64,000 nucleotides of DNA from an uncultured Bacteroidales bacterium (GTDB lineage: Bacteria > Bacteroidota > Bacteroidia > Bacteroidales > Paludibacteraceae). The notes under the pieces are model-generated. The model did not search any database and was not told the DNA's origin. It saw only the letters and a list, made by a program, of their open reading frames with translations. The DNA lies in assembly GCA_900316995.1 (NCBI GenBank), contig ONEZ01000006.1:62001-126000 (forward strand). Reading direction: 5' to 3'. A program made the position numbers and the translations under genes. This document shows, one piece after another, positions 42,114 through 50,031 of the stretch; within the stretch, counting starts at the first letter, position 1; each line of letters begins with the position of its first letter.

Positions 42114-42515
42114 ATGAGACTTGTACTTGATACAAATTGCCTTATCCAAAGTATTCCCGAACATAGCCGCTATTATGCTGTTTGGGAATCTTTTGTAAAT
42201 GGACGAAACACGCTATGCGTTTCAAACGAAATCATTGACGAGTATATTGAAATACTTCAACGCCTGACTGATTTTGAAACGGCAGAGGCCGTTGTAAAAA
42301 CAATTGTTAATAGCTCATTTGTGGAATATGTCACCCCATTTTACCACTTTAACTTAATTCCACAGGATGCTGATGATAATAAGTTTGTTGATTGTGCCAT
42401 TGCTGCTAATGCGAAATATATTGTCACTCATGATCATCACTACAATGTATTAAAGAGCATTTCATTCCCTAAAGTAGATATTACAACACTTTCAGAATTG
42501 ATGAAGATGTTATAA
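42114..42515 (+). CDS. PIN-domain toxin (putative ribonuclease)
   Basis: A 133-residue PIN protein of the type annotated as a toxin-antitoxin toxin component (COG1569/PF13470-like). Acidic metal-binding residues are in LVLDTNCLIQS (first Asp), SNEIIDEYIEIL (Glu/Asp) and DADDNKFVDCAIAANAKYIVTHD (Asp pairs). Unlike the two HigB-type toxins in this island, it appears complete, so this module may be active. Confidence 0.88.
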   Translation: MRLVLDTNCLIQSIPEHSRYYAVWESFVNGRNTLCVSNEIIDEYIEILQRLTDFETAEAVVKTIVNSSFVEYVTPFYHFNLIPQDADDNKFVDCAIAANAKYIVTHDHHYNVLKSISFPKVDITTLSELMKML

Positions 42516-42537
42516 TGATACATTATCTCATCCCTGC

Positions 42538-42573
42538 GGCTCACCACTTCACAGTGGTGGGCCGTGGTGTTTT
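42538..42573 (+). terminator. Hairpin terminator after the PIN toxin
   Basis: GGCTCACCACTTCACAGTGG forms the hairpin with its distal GTGGTGGGCC arm, followed by GTGGTGTTTTA. Confidence 0.75.
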
Positions 42574-42704
42574 AAATGGTTTGGAGATGTTTTTTGTAAG
42601 CGTCTGCGCATCATAGCCGTTAAAAAAGAATTTTACATATCTTGCCGTTTATAGGTTAATCATTGTTAATTGTATTATCCTCAAAATTCTTCATGATTTC
42701 AGTT

Positions 42705-42823
42705 GAGTTTTATCGCCCGTTAAATCAAACGATTTTAACGTATTTTATGCTTATTAAAAACAATTAACAGTAATTATTAACCAGCAGTGGCGCGCCACAA
42801 CGCCCTGCACAAATCAAATCACT
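42705..42823 (+). promoter_or_regulatory. Leader of surface protein 3
   Basis: TATCGCCCGTTAAA at about 42709, ACAATTAACAG, TTATTAACCAGCAG and a GGCGCGCC palindrome before the ATG. It keeps the plan of the other two leaders but is more diverged; it has no upstream in-frame ATG, supporting the MRK start in all three. Confidence 0.55.
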
Positions 42824-45800
42824 ATGAGAAAAGTTTACTTATTATTAACATCGGCGATGCTGCTGATATGCAGTAGTAACCTGTGGGCGGAAGGTCATGA
42901 GGCTCCCAAAGTAGAAGGTGACGTAGCATCCATAACCAATCAGGGCGAAACCAAGTATTACAGTACTATCGGAGATGCTATGGCAGATTGGCAGACAAAT
43001 GGTGGTACTTTAACGCTACTTGATAATTGCGAGTACACAACCACAAATGTATTTTCTCTCCCAAAAACAGAAGGAACTCAAATAGAGGCAGAACTTGATC
43101 TAAATGGCCAAACGTTAACTTTTAAATCCTCATATATGTTAGGATGGGGAATTCGAATAAGAAGCGGAGCTGTTCTAACTATTAAAGATGGTATTGGCCA
43201 GACTGACAATGGCAAACTATCGCTTGTAATGACTAGAAATAACACAAATTTATATGGAATGTACATTGCCGGTGGCGTTTTAAATATTAATGGAGGTTCT
43301 TTTGACGCAAGTGTAGCTACAGCAGGTAAGGAAGCAGATGTGTGTTATCTTGCTTCTACAGCGAATAGTGAACTAAACATAAGTGCTGGTATATTTGAAA
43401 ACAATGTAATATCAAAAAACACAAACTTTCATATAACAGGAGGAGAATTTAAAAACGCTGCAAATAATGAGTATGACTCGTTTGATAAGTACACAGCCCC
43501 TAATACATATTTATCTTTAGGCTCAGATGATTATTACACGCTAAAAGAAATTCCAGATGAGGATGTAGTAGCAACAGTTGATGGAGTAAAATATCGCAAA
43601 TTTGATTTAGCCTGTGAAAGGTCAAGTAAGGAATATAAAGCAATACTACAAAAAGACATTACACCTGAAGGTGGTATTGTGATTTCTACAGATAAGAAAT
43701 GTTATCTTGATTTAAATAATCATACAATTACACGTCACGGGTGGATGTTTGACGTCTATGGTGCACTTGATATTGATGGCACTGGAACATTATATTCAAC
43801 GCGTGATAGTGGTGCACCTGTTATCATATATGTATACGGCACGTCTGACCCAGATGAACCATATAATCACGTATTAAATATTGGAGAGAACGTAACACTA
43901 AAGTGCAAGGTAGGATATGGTATTAGTGTTTACAACGTGAATAACGGAAATTATGCCTATGGAGTTGAAATCAATGTCAACGGAACTATTCAAACCAGTT
44001 CCGGAATTGCAATTCTTGGCTCTATACAAAGAACATCTGGCAACGTCCCTATAATCAATATTAACGACGGTGCTAAAATCTACGGACGAGTTGGTGGAGA
44101 CGGAGATCCAGACCAAGACGGAAGGAGTATATATGCTGCAGGTTATGGAATTTGGAATGTAGGCAAGGCAACACTTACAGCAAACAATCCTATACACGTT
44201 AAGGCCGGTACTATAAATCTTAATGGGACTGAAATAACTGCCACAAGAGATTTCTACACACCAATCACATATTATGGCAATGGGGGAAAACCAACAGGTG
44301 ATGCTATAACAATAGAGTCAAATCCAGTATATGCTGGAAATATACTCATAAATATCAATAATGGGACTACCGTTGTATCCAAAGCGGGATATGCTATAGA
44401 GGAGGGAGTCGTATGTAAAGATAGCAATGGCACAGATTGTACAGACAAAACAAAACAGATAGGATTAACTGTAAACGATGGAGAAGGAGCGGATCTTGTC
44501 AACAAATTTAGTGGAGCAAAGGGAACTATGAAATTCTCTGAGAGCTTTGCTCAGGCTCTGAAGGATGGTTCTATAGAGGGAAAGGAAGCTGGACAATATG
44601 ATTGGGTTCAGAACGCAATAATTGGTGGCAAGTATTCAGCTATGCCAGAGGTTGTAGCTGACGGATATATGGTTAAGATGACATCTGACGCACAATTCCC
44701 ATACGAGGTTGTTGCAAAAACAGAAGAAACTGGTATTACAGATATTACAGCCATTACACAGGACACCACAGAACCAGCCGACTATACTGTAAAAAAGGGT
44801 ACCGGTCTAATTGTAAGAACTGGCAATACACTCAAAATCACTGGTAAACTATTTATTGGAGAAGATGTGAACTGGCCTGCACAAGTTACAGTTGAGCCAG
44901 GTGCTACACTTATAGTAGGGAACGGTATTGAAATCAACGCTTCAAATGAGGCCATATATAAGAATGCTCTTGTACTGCAAGCCGACAAAGAGAATGGAAC
45001 CGCAAGCTTACTATTTGGCACAGGAGCTACTGGCGATGTTAATCCTGTTGCAAGTGTTGAGATGTACATGTATGGTCACTTGTTAAGCGAAGGTGCCGAT
45101 GAAACAAATCCTCAGAACTTCAAATGGCAACACTTTGGTTTGCCAATTTACAGCGATGGTGACATTGAGAAGACGATGCCTGTGTGGTACTTTGACTGGA
45201 ATGTTAAAAACGGCTGGGTAAGAGTATCTGGTGCTGACATCAAGGGTGAAGGTCCATGGGCTATCCACAACACCACTACAAATCTTGTTAATGAGGGTAG
45301 TAAGTTTGTGTTCAAAGGCAATCTCATTGGAAATCAGAATGTGACAACAACTCTTGACAGAGCAGGATACTTTGGATTTGCAAATAGTTATACAGCACCA
45401 CTTAGCATGGAGAACGTCATTACCAAACTTCAGGAAAAAGGTCTTCAGGCTGGTATCTGGTTATACGATGCATCTGGTGATATCGCAGAGTTTACGGCAT
45501 ATTCTCTGGGCGACATTGAGGATGATGGTGACAAAGGAGTTCTTCCAATGCAGGCATTCTTTATGTTCAACCAGGCTGGCGGAAGCAAATCTATTGAGAT
45601 CAACTATGCATCAGACGTATATAACTTCAAGCCTGCAGATGGTTCTGCTGGTGCTGCCTATAGAGCTGCGGAGGCAGACGTTAACGGTGGTAAAATCACT
45701 TTAAGTGATGGAGTTGAGGCAGCAACACTCACAATCCGTGAGGCTGAAAGATTCTCTGATGAGTATGATAATGGATATGACATGTACCAAATGGAGAGCA

Positions 45801-46297
45801 CTGGCATGATTCAGATTTACACTATTCAAGGTGATTCTAAACTTGCATCCATTGCAACTAATAGCATCAACGGTAAGGAGATTGCCATTGTAACAAAAGC
45901 CAATACCGAGTACACACTTTCATTCAGCAAACTTAAAGGTAATGCATTCAAACTTACTGACATTGCATCAGGAGCTGACATAGAGGTAGGCGAGGATAAG
46001 ACTTATACATTTACAGCAGCTGCAAACTCAACAATTGTCCGTTTCCGTCTCGGAGAGGGTGAGGTATCTGCTGATGAGGCTGATGCTGACGCAGTTAAGG
46101 TTTGGGTTGCTAATAATGCTCTTAATATTGCTGGTGCTGCAGAGGGTGATGCTATTGAGCTTATCAACCTTGCAGGTGTAAAGGTTCTTTCTGCCACTGC
46201 CACAGGTGAGGCTGTACAGTCAATCTCACTGAGCGGTATTGCAAGCGGCGCTTACATAGTTAAGGTTGGTGCTGCTACTGTTAAGGTTATCAAGTAA
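42824..46297 (+). CDS. T9SS type A surface protein 3
   Basis: 1157 residues with signal peptide MRKVYLLLTSAMLLICSSN (then LWAEG). It has an extra N-terminal beta-helix-like domain of about 220 residues (FHITGGEFKNAANNEYD) before the shared module (LDLNNHTITRHGWMFDVYG). The middle module LVLQADKENGTA / WQHFGLPIYSD is present. The tail is type A but more diverged than in proteins 1 and 2: KVWVANNALNIAGAAEGD, INLAGVKVLSATATGEA, GIASGAYIVKVG, VKVIK. Probably surface anchored; the beta-helix architecture suggests an adhesin or glycan-contacting protein, which is inference. Confidence 0.85.
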   Translation: MRKVYLLLTSAMLLICSSNLWAEGHEAPKVEGDVASITNQGETKYYSTIGDAMADWQTNGGTLTLLDNCEYTTTNVFSLPKTEGTQIEAELDLNGQTLTFKSSYMLGWGIRIRSGAVLTIKDGIGQTDNGKLSLVMTRNNTNLYGMYIAGGVLNINGGSFDASVATAGKEADVCYLASTANSELNISAGIFENNVISKNTNFHITGGEFKNAANNEYDSFDKYTAPNTYLSLGSDDYYTLKEIPDEDVVATVDGVKYRKFDLACERSSKEYKAILQKDITPEGGIVISTDKKCYLDLNNHTITRHGWMFDVYGALDIDGTGTLYSTRDSGAPVIIYVYGTSDPDEPYNHVLNIGENVTLKCKVGYGISVYNVNNGNYAYGVEINVNGTIQTSSGIAILGSIQRTSGNVPIININDGAKIYGRVGGDGDPDQDGRSIYAAGYGIWNVGKATLTANNPIHVKAGTINLNGTEITATRDFYTPITYYGNGGKPTGDAITIESNPVYAGNILININNGTTVVSKAGYAIEEGVVCKDSNGTDCTDKTKQIGLTVNDGEGADLVNKFSGAKGTMKFSESFAQALKDGSIEGKEAGQYDWVQNAIIGGKYSAMPEVVADGYMVKMTSDAQFPYEVVAKTEETGITDITAITQDTTEPADYTVKKGTGLIVRTGNTLKITGKLFIGEDVNWPAQVTVEPGATLIVGNGIEINASNEAIYKNALVLQADKENGTASLLFGTGATGDVNPVASVEMYMYGHLLSEGADETNPQNFKWQHFGLPIYSDGDIEKTMPVWYFDWNVKNGWVRVSGADIKGEGPWAIHNTTTNLVNEGSKFVFKGNLIGNQNVTTTLDRAGYFGFANSYTAPLSMENVITKLQEKGLQAGIWLYDASGDIAEFTAYSLGDIEDDGDKGVLPMQAFFMFNQAGGSKSIEINYASDVYNFKPADGSAGAAYRAAEADVNGGKITLSDGVEAATLTIREAERFSDEYDNGYDMYQMESTGMIQIYTIQGDSKLASIATNSINGKEIAIVTKANTEYTLSFSKLKGNAFKLTDIASGADIEVGEDKTYTFTAAANSTIVRFRLGEGEVSADEADADAVKVWVANNALNIAGAAEGDAIELINLAGVKVLSATATGEAVQSISLSGIASGAYIVKVGAATVKVIK

Positions 46298-46318
46298 TCC
46301 TGTTACAAGAGACTAAAG

Positions 46319-46350
46319 CAAGGGGCAGTGTATTCACCGCCCCTTGTATA
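46319..46350 (+). terminator. Hairpin between surface protein 3 and peptide gene 4
   Basis: CAAGGGGC (46319-46326) pairs with GCCCCTTG (46339-46346), without a strong T run. It could partly terminate or stabilise the surface-gene transcript, leaving peptide 4 at a lower level or under separate control. Confidence 0.55.
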
Positions 46351-46368
46351 TGTAAAATTATAATGATT

Positions 46369-46512
46369 ATGAAAGCAAAGAAAATGTATTCAGCTCCTAA
46401 AATGGAGCGTGTGGATGTGGAAATAGAAGCACCTATTGCTGCCAGTGCTGGTGGTGGAGGTTATTCACCAATCAACGTCATTCCAGGTAGTATGGGTGGC
46501 GGTGGAGAATAA
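46369..46512 (+). CDS. Small peptide 4 of the KMER family (47 aa)
   Basis: A 47-residue ORF, 71 bases after surface protein 3. It opens MKAKKMYSAPKMERVDVEIE, then APIAASAGGGGYSPINVIPG and ends SMGGGGE. It shares Y-x-A-P-K-M-E-R, the following acidic patch and the G-Y-S-P of peptide 2, but is clearly the most diverged copy, matching the divergence of its surface protein. This co-divergence argues for a functional pairing. Confidence 0.75.
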   Translation: MKAKKMYSAPKMERVDVEIEAPIAASAGGGGYSPINVIPGSMGGGGE

Positions 46513-46538
46513 AAGGCCACGTTCCATATCAATCATCT

Positions 46539-46575
46539 GGCTCACTACTTAACTGTGGTGAGCCGATGTTTTTTA
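46539..46575 (+). terminator. Terminator after peptide gene 4
   Basis: GGCTCACTACTTAACTGTGG with distal GTGGTGAGCC, followed by GATGTTTTTTA. Confidence 0.8.
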
Positions 46576-46609
46576 GAGGCAATTTGGTTACGTAATTAGA
46601 AATTTGCAT

Positions 46610-46617
46610 TATCTTTG
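46610..46617 (+). promoter_or_regulatory. -7 box for the repeat-rich type B protein
   Basis: TATCTTTG, 21 bases before the TTG start chosen at 46639. Confidence 0.5.
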
Positions 46618-46638
46618 CAAAATGTACTTGCTATAGCC

Positions 46639-49600
46639 TTGAAAAAAATACTAAAACATATCATTCTGCTGCTTTTAATGGTGCTGCCGTTAGAGGCTAT
46701 GGCGTTCAGTACATGGGACGGAGCATCGGCTGCGCCTTGGACAAAGGGCAGTGGTGCGGCGTCATCGCCATATATAATTGAAACGGCGGAGCAGTTGGCG
46801 TATCTGGCACAGCAGGTAAATGCCGGAACTACATACAGCGGTAAATACTTCAAAATGGCTGCCGATATTGATCTTAACGGCAAGCAATGGACCCCTATAG
46901 GTACTGATTCCGCTCCTTTTAAGGGTGTTTTTGAAGGAGGACACCATATAGTTTACAATTTATACATTAGTAATGACAATATAGACCGTGTGGGCTTGTT
47001 TGGATATGTGGCTGATGGTGGTATCAGCAGCTTAGGCGTTGAGAATTGTAACATAAAGGTCTATGACCATAGCACAAGACAAAATATAATAACAATAGGT
47101 GCCGTGGCGGCATTTGTGTCAAATTCAAGTATTTTGGAGTACTGCTATGCTACGGGTAAAACCAACGTGTTCAACGATGCTGGCGATGAGTGCACCCCGT
47201 ATAATAGCCATTGGACAATAACTGGCGGTGTTTTTGGCAGGGTGGAGAATACTGATGTGATGTACTGTTATAATGAGGTGGATATGACTGAGGGTACTCA
47301 CAGAGATGCCGGCGGTGTAATAGGTTACGGTATAGGAAGTACGGTTACTTTTTGTTACAATGCTGGTGATGTCAGGGCGTTGTATTGCCGTGCTGGTATT
47401 TTAGGATGGTCTGGCGCTACCAATGTTTCTGAACGCAATGAAATATTCGGATGCTACAATAGTGGAAGTATAACCACATGTCAGCCAATAGGCCCCATAC
47501 CTGATAACAATAACTATAACGGCGGTATAGTGGCTTGTGCTGCATTTACGTCAATATACAACTGCTATACGGTGGGCTATATGGATAACTATTTAGGAAA
47601 TAGTAGTTTTGCTATAGCCGCAAATGAGTTGGCGTGGGTCTCACTCAGAAACTCAAATTATCACCTGAATACTATTAATGTGAACCATTTTGACCAGCCA
47701 AGATGCGGACAGCAGGCAACCAGAAATAATCTGACATCTGCTACTGCTCCTACAATTATAGGTCAATCCTATTATCGCAAAGATTTTGGTTCTAACAATG
47801 ATTACCCAATACACTATCAGAACATTTACAACACAGAGACTTGCGATGCGGAACTGACTGGCGAACTTAGTGTTATGCTTGATGCATCTGTTTACGCCCA
47901 CAACAGAACTGCTAAGGGAATAGCGTGGGGGTTGGCATCGGCAGACCCTACATCGTGGACAGAACACAGCACTATGGACAGCGTACTTAACCATATAGAG
48001 GCTAAGGATCTGCAATATGACGTGCTTTACGGATACAGGGCATACCAAACGGTGGTTACAGGTAAAGTTTATGGCAAAAACAGGTATTTCCAAATCTCAA
48101 AAGATACATTCTGTGAAGGTGACGAATACAAATTTCACGGCAAGACATTTGCCACTGGAGGGGATTTTGCGGTGGTAGATGGTGATTACACCTATTTTCT
48201 GCATCTCAATATGCTGCCAAAGATAGAGGTTACCCTACCAGAGGTTTCGGAGTGTTATGAATACACATGGGAGGGTCAGACCACCAAGCAAACCACAGTG
48301 CTTAAAACTGTGGTTAAGAGTGTGCTATGCGGCTGTGACAGCACAACTTACCAGCCGGTTACCATAAAGGATAGTGTGGTGGTGGAACTGCCAGCTGTAT
48401 CGGAGTGCTATGAATATACTTGGGAGGAACAGACCACCAAGAAGTCAGCCCGCCTGCGCAAGTTGGATACAGGCGCGAACGGCTGTGACAGCATAACCTA
48501 CCAGCCTGTAATAATAAAGGACAGTGTGGTGGTAACGCTGCCAGAGGTTGAGGAGTGTTATGAATACACATGGGAGGGACAGACCACCAAGAAGTCAGCC
48601 CGCCTGCGCAAGTTGGATACAGGCGCAAATGGCTGTGACAGCATAACCTACCAGCCTGTTACCATTAAGGATAGTGTGGTGGTGGAACTGCCAGAGGTTG
48701 AGGAGTGCTATGAATATACTTGGGAGGGACAGACCACCAAGAAGTCAGCCCGCCTGCGCAAGTTGGATACAGGCGCGAACGGCTGTGACAGCATAACCTA
48801 CCAGCCGGTAATAATAAAGGACAGTGTGGTGGTGGAACTGCCAGAGGTTGAAGAGTGTTATGAATACACATGGGAGGGTCAGACCACCAAGAAGTCAGCC
48901 CGTCTGCGTAGGGTGGATATGGGCGCGAACGGCTGTGACAGTATAACCTACCAGCCTGTGATTATAAACGATAGCGTGGTGGTGGAACTGCCAGAGGTTA
49001 CGGCTTGTGATGAATATACATGGGAGGGTCAGACCACCAAGAAGTCAGCTCGTCTGCGTAGGGTGGATATGGGCGCAAATGGTTGTGACAGTATAACCTA
49101 TCAGCCTGTGATTATAAACGATAGCGTGGTTGTGGTGCTGCCAGAGGTTGAGGAGTGCTATGAATATACATGGGAGGGTCAGACTACCAAGAAGTCTGCC
49201 CGCCTGCGTAGGGTGGATATGGGCGCCAATGGTTGTGACAGTATAACCTATCAGCCTGTAATAATAAAGGATAGCGTGGTGGTAACGCTGCCGCTTGTGT
49301 CAGCTTGTAACTTCTATGACTGGGAGGGAATGCACACTGAAACGTCTGTGGATTTCCGTAAGTTGGATACAGGTGTGAACGGCTGTGACAGTATAACCTA
49401 TCAGCCAGTGGAGATATATTACTCTGTGGAGGAGTATATTGAAGATACGTCTTACCTGCTGGAACCGTATAAGAAGAATGGTTTTGACCTGCCTGTTCAA
49501 ACAGAGATAGGTGATTTTAACTTTGAGTTGCAGCTAACTACGGCAGATAAGTGTGACAGCACCGTATATCTGCTGCTGCATGTTATTCCTAATACAAACC

Positions 49601-49869
49601 TCGATGTAATCCCTGCCAAGTTTGTGGAGTTCCGTGACGGGCGTTTTAACTGGCAGATAAAGAATGTGGAGCATTATCCTAACATCCACATACTCATTTA
49701 TGACCGCTTTAGCCGCAAGGTGGCGGAGTATCGTGGCTATGACAATAATAATGGCTGGGACGGCCGATATAACGGTCATTTGCTTCCTGCCACAGACTAC
49801 TGGTACTGGATGAAAGATGACCTCATTAAGGGCATCATTACGGGGCATTTCACACTTTACTACAAATAA
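46639..49869 (+). CDS. T9SS type B surface protein with GLUG-like and eight 50-residue repeats
   Basis: 1076 residues from the TTG at 46639, which begins an excellent signal peptide (MKKILKHIILLLLMVLPLEA). Residues 25-400 contain GLUG-type beta-helix motifs (GKYFKMAADIDLNGKQWTPI, VGLFGYVADG, GGVIGYG). Residues about 530-930 are eight tandem 50-residue units with ECYEYTWEGQTTKKSARLR and NGCDSITYQPV, each with two cysteines. The C-terminus is a type B sorting tail (IPAKFVEFRDG, ILIYDRFSRKV, NGWDGRYNGHLLPATDYWYW, GHFTLYYK). The FTPNGDG signature of the tail is replaced by VEFRDGRFNW. Likely a surface adhesin. Confidence 0.87.
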   Translation: MKKILKHIILLLLMVLPLEAMAFSTWDGASAAPWTKGSGAASSPYIIETAEQLAYLAQQVNAGTTYSGKYFKMAADIDLNGKQWTPIGTDSAPFKGVFEGGHHIVYNLYISNDNIDRVGLFGYVADGGISSLGVENCNIKVYDHSTRQNIITIGAVAAFVSNSSILEYCYATGKTNVFNDAGDECTPYNSHWTITGGVFGRVENTDVMYCYNEVDMTEGTHRDAGGVIGYGIGSTVTFCYNAGDVRALYCRAGILGWSGATNVSERNEIFGCYNSGSITTCQPIGPIPDNNNYNGGIVACAAFTSIYNCYTVGYMDNYLGNSSFAIAANELAWVSLRNSNYHLNTINVNHFDQPRCGQQATRNNLTSATAPTIIGQSYYRKDFGSNNDYPIHYQNIYNTETCDAELTGELSVMLDASVYAHNRTAKGIAWGLASADPTSWTEHSTMDSVLNHIEAKDLQYDVLYGYRAYQTVVTGKVYGKNRYFQISKDTFCEGDEYKFHGKTFATGGDFAVVDGDYTYFLHLNMLPKIEVTLPEVSECYEYTWEGQTTKQTTVLKTVVKSVLCGCDSTTYQPVTIKDSVVVELPAVSECYEYTWEEQTTKKSARLRKLDTGANGCDSITYQPVIIKDSVVVTLPEVEECYEYTWEGQTTKKSARLRKLDTGANGCDSITYQPVTIKDSVVVELPEVEECYEYTWEGQTTKKSARLRKLDTGANGCDSITYQPVIIKDSVVVELPEVEECYEYTWEGQTTKKSARLRRVDMGANGCDSITYQPVIINDSVVVELPEVTACDEYTWEGQTTKKSARLRRVDMGANGCDSITYQPVIINDSVVVVLPEVEECYEYTWEGQTTKKSARLRRVDMGANGCDSITYQPVIIKDSVVVTLPLVSACNFYDWEGMHTETSVDFRKLDTGVNGCDSITYQPVEIYYSVEEYIEDTSYLLEPYKKNGFDLPVQTEIGDFNFELQLTTADKCDSTVYLLLHVIPNTNLDVIPAKFVEFRDGRFNWQIKNVEHYPNIHILIYDRFSRKVAEYRGYDNNNGWDGRYNGHLLPATDYWYWMKDDLIKGIITGHFTLYYK
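48224..49423 (+). repeat. Eight tandem 150-bp coding repeats
   Basis: Units begin about every 150 bases from 48224. Units 2 to 7 are nearly identical in DNA; the first and last are diverged, as expected for an array that is homogenised and changes copy number by recombination. The array keeps the reading frame. Confidence 0.92.
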
Positions 49870-49879
49870 ATCAGCTGTA

Positions 49880-50030
49880 CATTAACGGAATATCTGTTAC
49901 AACGTAAGGCTCAGCCCCTCTGTGAGGGGGCTTCGTCCCTCCCATACGTGTCTGTGACCCTATGGGTCCCTCCCACTATGCGTCTCCGTGGGTGGAGACG
50001 CTTACTTATGTAACAGATATTCCATTAATG
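49880..50030. repeat. Palindromic element with 21-bp terminal inverted repeats
   Basis: CATTAACGGAATATCTGTTAC (split: CATTAACGGAATATC, TGTTAC; 49880-49900) is inverted at 50010-50030 with one mismatch. Inside are AGCCCCTCTGTGAGGGGGCT, a CATACGTGTCTGTGACCCTA core shared with 21985-22062, and GCGTCTCC/GGAGACGC. It fills the gap between convergent genes, so it may also terminate both. Confidence 0.75.
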
Positions 50031-50031
50031 C

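Noticed and set aside
48359..48871. Open frames on the minus strand within the 150-bp repeats, rich in Pro, Cys and His
   Set aside because: They are the antisense of a strongly coding repeat array; their repetition follows from the plus-strand protein and they have no start signals or known domain.
48224..49423. Regular direct repeats that might suggest a CRISPR array
   Set aside because: The units are 150 bp, in frame, contiguous and protein coding, without spacers or cas genes.
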